A stretch of 64,000 bases of DNA. Source: Zantedeschia hybrid cultivar (taxonomy: Eukaryota; Streptophyta; Magnoliopsida; Alismatales; Araceae). The stretch covers positions 40,012,001 through 40,076,000 of the forward strand of contig JARZZO010000016.1 of the NCBI GenBank assembly GCA_030544215.1. Direction: 5' to 3'. The notes beneath the pieces are model-generated. The model saw only the letters and a program-made list of their open reading frames with translations, was not told where the DNA came from and ran no database searches. Positions 10,962-20,000 of this stretch are shown one piece after another (the stretch's first letter is position 1; each line of letters opens with the position of its first letter). Both the position numbers and the translations under genes were made by a program.

Positions 10962-13246
10962 CTTAACATCACATGACTGGAATTTTTCTCAAAATTATCA
11001 ATGAAGATAGCTCAATGAGATCAATGGAATTAATCATGTCTGGATGAGGTAGACAAGGAAATAAAATAAGGTTGATCAACCTCCTCGGAGTGGGAAGTAC
11101 CTCAGGTCGTAGACACTGCAGGTTTCATCATGGGGAGCGTTTGCCAGCCAATGTGGACGTGCTACAGCCATGATGGATCTTAAAAGGAAACAAGAATATC
11201 GGATAAAGAATCCAATCAAGGATAGAATTCCAAGGATATCTTCAAGCGAACCTCAAAGATAATCAAGATACTCAATTCAGAATGGAATATTTCATATCAT
11301 GTTGAATTATTTGATTAATGGTCTGAAACTTAATCAGTAATTAACTCTTATCACAATGATTTCAAAGTCCTACATGATGCATGCTGGGCTAAAAGAAAAA
11401 TATAAAGTCAAATAAAATATAAATTAATCAAGGATAATATTGTTAAATTGTCATTAATGAGTCAAGATACCAATTCTTGTAATTCAGTGCTAAGCCGAAG
11501 CTCGTTTATCCACGCACCGTTTCACAAAAGTGGAACCATCGTCCCCACTAATTAACAATCCAACGGCCTATCCATGCGATTAAGAATCCTCTGGAATTAT
11601 CACTGTTTTTGTTGAAGGGGAACTCAAATTCCAGTTTCATCAAAACCACAAGGTCCTTGATATACTCTAATAAATACTTATCATATAGTAATGCAAATGC
11701 AAAATGATTACATGAAATAAGTACAAGGATAGAAATAACCGTTTTTTTAGCCACGGTCGGGACTTGAATTCCACAGTGAGATTTTCTTGATATTTCCAGC
11801 TTTGCTCAGGCTTTCTTGAATTTTCTGCAATCAAAATTATTAGTAATTCCAAACAAATATTCAATTTAAAGCATCAAAACATGGAATTTCGGGAAAATCA
11901 TATAAAAGCTAAAACGCGTCGTGTCGAGCAGACGCCATTCAACATTGAAACGCGTCAGGTATCCTAGACGCCTTTTACTCACAGAAACAGGTTTCTTGTT
12001 GTTTTCAAACCGAATTCCAACTCTCTTCAGGCCTTGTGTCCTGTATATGACTTGAACAAACAGGTTAAGCATCTATTCAGGCTTAGCCCCTTGCCTGGTT
12101 AAGTAACCGACTACTTGATCCTATCCTTGGTAGAAGGGTCAAGGGGCATAGCCTTTATTAACAAAGGTAATGAGAATAATCAAACTTAAGCAAAGTGCAA
12201 CATGCAAGCAAACAGATGCTTACTGAAAATAAAAGGAATGAAACATACTAAATGCCACAAGCAAATGTTAATTGAAATATTTTTTATGGTTTTGAAATAT
12301 TCATTTTTGTTTGGGTTTTGAAATATGTATTCTTTTTTTTAGTTTTTTGAAAAATGTATATTTTTTTTGAATTTTTTTTTTTTGACATATATACTTTTTT
12401 TGAATTTTTGACTATGCAATTTTTTTTTGAATTTTGACATATACATTTTTTTTTTTGAATTTTGACATATACATTTTTTTTTGAATTTTGACTAAAAGAC
12501 CAGTATGGTACTTAGATCAAAAGATCATATTCATTTATTAACTTAATTTCCAAATTATTCTTTAACAACTTAACTTAAAACCCATCGTGTTTGAACTTAT
12601 GTTTCCATTCGTGATCCCATTTGATGATTTGACCCTTAATCAATCTAAGCCATTCTTTAAGCTTGAAGTACACCTCTTTAGAAAGAAAAGAAGAATAGAT
12701 TTAGAAAGCCCATGAGAAGGTTCCGGAGACTTAAAAAGATGTTCCTTTCCAACCCTAATATCTGTTGGGGTTCGGTCATTTTCTTTCCGGGGTATTTATC
12801 GACCTTGCGTTCCCTTTTGTTTCATTTCATGGCCTTGATGTAACGTTTGTAGTGTAATGGCCTTTTGATTTGAATTTGGCTTTTTGCCTTGCTTTTGCTT
12901 TTCTATCCTTTTCTTTTTTGCTTTGGAACGGATCTCCCCCATTTTTTTTATGACGGCCTCCTACTAAGATGGCGGGTATTCTTGGTAGTCTATTCTAAGC
13001 CTCGTTCCGACATCATGGGCCGAGTGTAAAACAGAATTTTATTTAAAAGGAATGATTTGTACTTTATACTCTTAGTCAAGCTTTTGATATTCTCAAGGAC
13101 TTGGCATCTCTTGTTACTCACGAATCAAACGTGTCAGTGTGTGCAGTAATGGGTTTGAAGTTAATTATTCAGACTAACAAAGAAATTTGAGTTTATAAAT
13201 TTTCTGATTCTACTGGTCTTCGTACCATACTGATCGACTCTTTAAC
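10962..13246 (-). other. Tat non-coding region downstream of pol
   Basis: About 2.3 kb lies between the integrase end and the 3' LTR with no frame longer than ~70 codons. It carries two GACGC palindromes at about 11908-11978 and a T-rich periodic segment at 12290-12490. Tat elements commonly have long non-coding 3' regions. The small frames at 11548-12072 have no recognisable motif. Confidence 0.75.
12290..12490. repeat. T-run / gacatata periodic repeat
   Basis: Runs of 7-10 T alternate with 'tgaattttgacatatacat' at a period of roughly 32-40 bp. It belongs to the 3' non-coding region of the Tat element; on the element's sense strand it is an A-run array. Confidence 0.75.
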
Positions 13247-13882
13247 TTAAGGGTAGTATTTCTTAAGGTGTAAACCATTCCAGGGATGATTTAGCTCTTC
13301 TCCTTCTGCATTAACAAGACGATAAGCATTACCAGGATAAGCGTGTGATACAACATAAGGTCCTTCCCAGTTGGGTTGGAGCTTAGAACACGGACCACCA
13401 GGTTTTACAAAAATTCTTTTAACAACCATTTCACCGACTTTGAACTTTCGTTCAATGACTTTCTTTTGATAAAAACGTGCTAATCTGTTTTGGTAAACTT
13501 TTGCATGATTAGCAGCTGACCATCTTTTCTCGTCTAAAAGTTCCAATTGAGCAAGGAGTGCTGAACGATGTTCATCAATAGAAAATTCCTTGTTCAATTG
13601 TACTCTTAATGACGGTATAAGGATCTCATATGGAACTACCGCCTCTATTCCAAATGTTAAGGAATAAGGAGTTTGCCCAGTAGGCGTGCGGATTGAAGTT
13701 CGGTAGGCCCATAGAGCCTCAACCAATTTTTCTGGCCAATCAGCGAATTTGTTAGATTTACACGTCTTTTTGATAATTTTTATCAAAGTCTTATTAGTTG
13801 CCTCTGCTTGGCCATTGCCTTGCGGATAATAAGGAGATGAATGATGCAATGCAATTCTATACCTGTTGCAGAGGTCCTTCAA
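13247..13882 (-). pseudogene. Tat integrase, C-terminal two-thirds (after second UAG)
   Basis: This is the distal part of the integrase that joins retrotransposon cDNA to chromosomal DNA. It follows, in the same frame, a UAG at 13886-13888. It begins just after the second catalytic Asp, so it holds the third acidic residue (Glu in a Y-P-Q-G-N-G-Q-A-E-A context) of the D,D-35-E core, then a basic helix region (Y-R-T-S-I-R-T-P-T-G) and a C-terminal domain with G-E-M-V and the late G-P-Y-V-V motif typical of Ty3/gypsy integrases. It ends at a natural stop with H-L-K-K-Y-Y-P. There is no chromodomain, as expected for Tat. The start codon implied by the open frame (TTG) is not a real start; this is a separated fragment of pol. 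Confidence 0.85.
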
Positions 13883-13885
13883 TTC

Positions 13886-14275
13886 CTATGACACGAACTG
13901 CGGTCCGTTGTCGGTGACGATGGTACTTGGAATTCCGAATCTTGTGATGATGTTCCTCATGATGAATTTGCAGACAGTTGATGCTTTGATTTCCACGTAT
14001 GCTTCAGCTTCTGCCCACTTGGTAAAGTATTCCGTTGCCGTGAGAATGAAAGATTTTTGCTTGATGCCGGAATCTGGGTTACCAAGAGGTCCAATAATGT
14101 CGAAAGCCCACATGGAGAAAGGCCATGGGGAAGAAACAGGATGGAGTGAAGATGCAGGAGAATGAATTTTGTCGGCGTGAAGTTGACACTTGGCACACCT
14201 ACGGACATATCCTACGCAATCTTCTTCCATGGTTGGCCAATAAAATCCTTGTCTAAGGATCTTCTTTGCTAGCAT
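13886..14275 (-). pseudogene. Tat integrase, N-terminal part between two UAG codons
   Basis: 129 codons in frame with the RT segment upstream and the integrase C-terminus downstream, bounded by UAG on both sides (14276-14278 and 13886-13888). The zinc-binding HHCC module is split by the first stop: the His pair lies in H-S-G-I-C-G-G-H at the end of the preceding ORF, and the Cys pair (C-A-K-C) is here. The core domain opens with W-A-F-D-I-I-G-P (first catalytic Asp) and reaches T-D-N-G-P-Q-F (second Asp) just before the next stop. Without suppression of both stops no intact integrase can be made. Everything else about the segment is conserved, so the lesions look recent. Confidence 0.88.
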
Positions 14276-17086
14276 CTATCCATTGACATGGCCACCACAA
14301 ATTCCACTATGAGCTCCTTCCATAACCTTCCAAAGCTCATCTTCGTCCAGACATCTCAGAAGAACTCCATCAAAACCTCTTTTATATAATGCTCCCCCAA
14401 CTAGGGTGTATCGTTGAGCAACTCTCCTGATAGCTCTCTTCTCCTCAGTTGTAGCTTCTTCAGGATACAATTGATCTTCACAATATTTTGCAATTTCATA
14501 ATACCATGGCTTCTGTTCATCATCCATCTCTTCTAACAGCTCCATCAACATGATTTCTCTTTTCTCCACGATACTTCCATCTTTGAATTTCTTCAGCAAC
14601 TTCTCCTTAGTTCTAAGAAATGAAGGATCTTTCACGGCGGGTGAAAGACGCCTATGAATTATGATTGATTCAGATTGCTTGCTGATAGGAAAATCAAGGG
14701 AAGATGCAAGTGAAGCTAGAGCGTCAGCTAAGATGTTTTGATTTCTAGGAACATGGACAAAGATCAATTTTGTGAAAAGCTTCGAATAAGCAGAAGTAAG
14801 TTCTTGATATGGCTTGAGCTTGGGATCAAGAGTTCGATACTTGGTCAGCACTTGGCGAAGAATTAGTTGGCTATCACCCACAATCCTGAGTTTAGTGGCA
14901 CCATGAAAATGAGCAGCCTCGAGACCAGCAAGAAGTGCCTCGTATTCAGCTATGTTATTGGTGACTGGAAAATCAAGCTGAAAGGCTTGTGGAATGGTGA
15001 CACCTTCAGGTGATAACAGAACGATTCCGATACCCTTTCCATGAGAATTCAGAGCTCCGTCAAAATGCAGAGTCCACATATCATCTCTGATTTGATTTAC
15101 GGACATCAGTTCCTCATCCGGAAACTCTGATCGCACTGGATCAAATCGAGGAAGGGGATGATGAGCGAGATGTTCTGCTATGGCATAGCCCTTGATCGCT
15201 TTTTGCTGAATGTAAATGATATCGAATTGGGATAGAAAGCTTTGCCATCGCGCTAACCTATCAGTAATAACAGATTTCTCCAGAAGGAACTTAATCGGAT
15301 TCATCCTAGCGATGAGATGGACTTCATGGGCCAGAAAATAATGCTTCAATTTCTGAACGACCCAAACCAATGCTGCACATGTTTTCTCCATCGCCGTATA
15401 TCTCTGTTCAGCGGGGTTGAGAAGTTTAGAGAGATAGTAGGCTGCCCTCTCTTTTCCTTCTTCATCCTCTTGTACTAGAACAGCCCCCACTGCATCATCC
15501 AGGACAGAAATATAAAGTATCAATGGTTTACCTGGAGATGGTGGTCTCAAAACAGGAGGACTTGCCAAATAGTCCTTTAATCCATCAAATGCCTCCTGAC
15601 ACTTATCGTCCCAATTGAATTTGACTCCTGGCTTGGTAAGCTCGTAAAACGGCTTACACCTTTGTGAGTGCTGGGAGACAAAACGGCGAATAAATTGTAA
15701 CCTCCCGATTAATCCTCTTAACTCTTTCAAGTTTTTGGGAGGTGGCATTTCTCTGATAGCCTTCGCCTTGTTGGGATCGATCTCAATTCCCCGTTTGCTG
15801 ACAATGAATCCAAGCAATTTCCCTGAAGATACCCCGAATACACATTTCTTGGGGTTCATCTTCAACTGATATTGTCTCGATCTCTCTAATACCCTTGCCA
15901 AAACTTTGGCATGCTCAGCCTTCGTTTTAGACTTAACCAATAAGTCATCCACATACACTTCCAAATCTATATGCATCATGTCATGAAATATTGCCATCAT
16001 GGCCCTTTGATAAGTGGCTCCAGCGTTCTTCAATCCAAATGGCATGACGACATAACAATATGTTCCCCAAGGTGTAGTAAATGAAGTCTTCTCTTGATCC
16101 TCTTCTGCCAGCTTAATCTGGTTGTATCCTGAAAATCCATCCATAAACGACAACGTCTCATAGCCAGCAGTGTTATCGATGAGTACATCAATATGAGGCA
16201 ATGGAAAATCGTCTTTAGGACACGCCCGGTTCAGATCGCGGAAGTCAATGCAAATTCTGACCTTCCCATCCTTTTTCATAACCGGGACTATATTGGCCAC
16301 CCATTGTGGATAAAGGACAACTCTAATGAATTTGGCTTTGTGTAATTTGTCGACCTCTTCCTTCATCTTTAGAGCCATTTGTGGGTGGAATCGCCTTAAT
16401 TTCTGCTTGACCGGACTAGCTCCATCTTTTAATGTTAACCTGTGTTCAACTAAAGATGAGTCTAACCCCGGCATATCCTCATAACTCCAGGCGAAAGTGT
16501 CCTTATAATCCTTAAGCACTTGTACCATTGCCTTTTCATCCTCTGCAGAAAGATTTTTACTGACGAGGACAACCTTAGGTTCGTCTTCAGTCCCTAAGTT
16601 TATTTCTTTGGTGGGCTCTTCTACGGCAGCTGAAGGTTCATCAAATCTCTTCACTCCACTGGCATATGCTTCAGCTGCGTCCTCATCATCTTCCTCATCT
16701 TCAACAATGGGGTCCTTTTCATGTACTAACTCATATACCCCATACCCATCATTGACTGACTCATCATCTGTACAATCTTCTGGCATCTGAATTGGATCTT
16801 CTAAAAGCTGAGGGATTAAAGAGCAAAAGGAACATTTATCAGCCAAATCCTGGAGGTATCTTTCTGGAATCTGCCTACCCTTAGGCTTCCTAGACTTCCT
16901 AAACTGACTAACACTAGACTCCTTAACTTCACTAAACTGCCTATCATAACCTAAGGAAGATGAAACAGGATGAAAATCCTGGGATACAGGTAGAAATACA
17001 GGGGAATCCTCCCGTGGGGAGGGACAGAGTAGATCTAGGAGAGAATCTTGACCGACGGACCCGCGCGATGGGGTGTAATCGGACAA
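14276..17086 (-). CDS. pol: Tat pol: reverse transcriptase, RNase H and second RNase H
   Basis: A 936-residue open frame whose product copies element RNA into DNA in the virus-like particle. RT spans roughly residues 215-430, with F-M-D-G-F-S-G-Y-N-Q near 314 and the catalytic Y-V-D-D near 378-381. A Ty3/gypsy RNase H follows at ~515-640. A second RNase H at ~670-795 has its own acidic set (Asp in L-H-F-D-G, Glu in A-E-Y-E-A-L, Asp in V-G-D-S-Q, Asp in A-D-A-L-A-S); this extra domain defines the Tat clade. The N-terminal ~190 residues are acidic linker. The frame is -1 relative to gag-protease and overlaps it. It is open upstream to about 17162, past the nine-A run, so the TTG at 17086 is not a true start and translation probably arrives by frameshifting. 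It ends at a UAG inside the integrase zinc module. Confidence 0.92.
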   Translation of the reverse strand: MSDYTPSRGSVGQDSLLDLLCPSPREDSPVFLPVSQDFHPVSSSLGYDRQFSEVKESSVSQFRKSRKPKGRQIPERYLQDLADKCSFCSLIPQLLEDPIQMPEDCTDDESVNDGYGVYELVHEKDPIVEDEEDDEDAAEAYASGVKRFDEPSAAVEEPTKEINLGTEDEPKVVLVSKNLSAEDEKAMVQVLKDYKDTFAWSYEDMPGLDSSLVEHRLTLKDGASPVKQKLRRFHPQMALKMKEEVDKLHKAKFIRVVLYPQWVANIVPVMKKDGKVRICIDFRDLNRACPKDDFPLPHIDVLIDNTAGYETLSFMDGFSGYNQIKLAEEDQEKTSFTTPWGTYCYVVMPFGLKNAGATYQRAMMAIFHDMMHIDLEVYVDDLLVKSKTKAEHAKVLARVLERSRQYQLKMNPKKCVFGVSSGKLLGFIVSKRGIEIDPNKAKAIREMPPPKNLKELRGLIGRLQFIRRFVSQHSQRCKPFYELTKPGVKFNWDDKCQEAFDGLKDYLASPPVLRPPSPGKPLILYISVLDDAVGAVLVQEDEEGKERAAYYLSKLLNPAEQRYTAMEKTCAALVWVVQKLKHYFLAHEVHLIARMNPIKFLLEKSVITDRLARWQSFLSQFDIIYIQQKAIKGYAIAEHLAHHPLPRFDPVRSEFPDEELMSVNQIRDDMWTLHFDGALNSHGKGIGIVLLSPEGVTIPQAFQLDFPVTNNIAEYEALLAGLEAAHFHGATKLRIVGDSQLILRQVLTKYRTLDPKLKPYQELTSAYSKLFTKLIFVHVPRNQNILADALASLASSLDFPISKQSESIIIHRRLSPAVKDPSFLRTKEKLLKKFKDGSIVEKREIMLMELLEEMDDEQKPWYYEIAKYCEDQLYPEEATTEEKRAIRRVAQRYTLVGGALYKRGFDGVLLRCLDEDELWKVMEGAHSGICGGHVNG

Positions 17087-20000
17087 GTAAGATGTTTCCT
17101 CGATGATGATTTGGGAAGGATTTGTTGTAAAATTGGCGTTTTTTTTTGGACCATCGAGGAATTAAACATGAAGCAGGAATGAATACAAATGGGAGGAGAA
17201 TCGGACGGAGGAAGCGGCACCAAGGCCAGAGGATTAGGGGGATCATATAGCAATATGTCCCAGATCAAATTATACAGCCTCTCTAGGTCGAGAGGAGGTT
17301 GTGGAATAAAGTCCCGAGGGGACAGAGTTATCATAATGGGCGGAGCCCGTGGAATATCTTCAATTATGACCCGCGACCAAGTCGGGGTCAAGAGTAGTGT
17401 ACGAAAGAGAGTATGGAGCATGAAGACATGTGAAGGATATGTCCCCCTCCATAGCAGATCTGTTGTATAACCAGCTTCATAGGGGTCATCTGGCTCCCCT
17501 TCATCAGCTTCTTCGGACAGCAATATCCGCTTGTCAAAGATTGTGCCAGGGCTCTCAATTAGCTCGTCAATCTGCGGTGGCCACTTGGGTTCTGCAGGAT
17601 CCAGGAATAGTCTGTTCAGCGCTATGTATAGGTCCCTCAGGTCGAACCATCTGTACCATTCGCATTCAGGGTCATGGAATTTCCTCCTCTTCATAGGCCG
17701 CAGAGCCTCCAAGGATTGGTACGTAAGTAGTTCGGAACAATGTCTGGCCAAGTCCCTCCCATATATGTCATGGAAGTCAAAACATGAAGTAATGACCACC
17801 ATGTTGTCGTGACTAAGTATGGGCCCTTTCACAAAGTGTGTATATAGAGTCCATGTTAAGGGATCTCGGCCTTCTTTCAGTGGTGTAGACATTGTTTCCA
17901 AGATTTCTTGACCGTCTTCTTGCTGAGCCCTGTCTTGCTTCAGTTTCCTCGGCCTATAGCCCAGACCGCTTCCGGGTACTGCCCGATGATCTTTAACAGG
18001 AGTGGTCCTGCCTTGCAACTGTGTGCCCAGACCTTTCCCAGGCTTGTAACCGTTCTTCATCATGATTCTCCATCCCGGGGTACTCATGCACTTCCCCCTT
18101 TTGATAGCATTTAATGGGTATGGAGAAATGGTAGCGGCTTTCAAAGGATCAGCCACTGGACGGTAGACCTGTAATACCGACAGAAAAGGTTGTCGGCCAG
18201 GTAAAACAGCAGATTTAGTATTCAATGTATGAGCAGCAGCAAGGATCGGCATGCTCGTCACTTTAATAATTCGTCCTTTGTAAGGGAATTTGAGGCATTG
18301 GTGATTCGTAGAAGGAATCGCCTCAAGAGTTTTGATATAAGGACGTCCCAGAATGGCATTTATGGAAGGGTCGATTTCTAGAATATGAAATTCGACCTCT
18401 GCATGACTTACTGGACCTAACTCTACCTTTAAATAAACCATTCCCAGAGGGGAACGGGTAGAATTGTCATATGCCGTAACTGAGATGGGGCTAGGCAGCC
18501 ATTTCTCCTTGGGCACACCGCATAGCTCCAGGGTCTTCGGAGGTAAAACATTAATTGAAGCCCCTGTATCAACCAGGCATGCGTCCACGGCCTTCTTGCA
18601 GATATTGACCGTGATGCTCAGAGCCATGCTTCTGGCGGCTGGCGGTGCTAGTTCCGATGTGTGAAATGTAATTGAGGGCTGATCCCCCTGAGGAACTAGT
18701 AGTGCTGCAATTTTCTCTACCGGCACGTCTTCATTGACCATCACCTTCTGTAGGTATTCCATTAAAGCTTCTTGGTGAATCTTGGACCTTTTAATCAATT
18801 CCAGTACAGTGATCCGTGCCGGTGTTTTGTCCAGATGTTTCAACAAGTCATATTGAGTGCCTGGTGCACTCTCTTCATTATGGGCTTCCTCAGTCGGCTG
18901 TGATGGGCCGTCTCTGACTGTGGACTGAGGAAAGACCTTGTTGAAAATCCTCCCACTCCGGAGCGCGTGTTCCTCGACCGTGGAGGATCCGGGTGACAAC
19001 TTGAGTACCGCAGAGTCGGGTGGCGTAAGCGGTGCGGAGGGTTGATGCGTAGGTGGTGGCGTTGGGTTAGGTGGTGATGGCGTAGGGTTAGGTGGTGATG
19101 GCGTAGGGTTAGGTGGCGATGGCGTAGGGTTAGGTGGCGATGGCGCGGTGCGGATTAAAGGCCTAGAGGGTTGAATGGTAGATGGGTAAGTGGTTGGCGA
19201 AGTGGGGAATGGTACGCGTAATAGCGGTCTGGATGGTTGGGGCATATCTGGGTAGGTGGTAGTGGTAGCGTGTGAAGTAGGAAATGGTATGCGTAATAGT
19301 GGCCTAGATGGTAAAAGGGGTGCGTTATTGGTTTGCGGAGGGGTATATGATGGAGGCGTAGGAGTGCGGGGCGCAATGGGTCTAAGGAAGGTGGGTAGTG
19401 GTAGTGGGTTATTGGGTGATGGCGAGTGATATGTGGGTGTGGGTAGAGGGGTGATGGTAACGGGTTGTGGTCTGGGTATGTGGATGGTGCGGCGTGGTAG
19501 TCGCTCTGCGGTACTTTGAACGTGACCCGTTGAATAGAGAGAGGAAGAGTCCTCTATCCTCCATTGTTGCCCACGACCAGCCTCAGACTGGCTGTTCGTT
19601 AGAATGGGAGCAACCTGGTTCTGATTCTGGTGCTCCGGGAGCGGATTCTGCACTATGCCCATGTTGGGTGGTGCTGCTGCTTGTGCTGGTGGTCTTGCTT
19701 GCTGCTGCTGCTGCTGTTGCGGTCTTCTCGCCTTCAGGGCTGTTATGTACTTCTTCATTTCCTCCCAGTCTATGCCGCCCTGCTCGTTGAGATCATGAAT
19801 ATAATCTCTGAATTGGAAGCAGGTGTCGATGGTATGCCCAGGTTGCCTGTGAAAGTAGCAATACCTGGATGTATCGGCATTTTGAGGCCAGACGGCCTTC
19901 TCCCTTGGCAAAACTAGGGCATTGGCTGCCATTAAGGCACTGAAGATATCCGCCAAGGATTCTGGGAGGGCCGGGTATTCTGCCCTTTTCGGGCCTGGAG

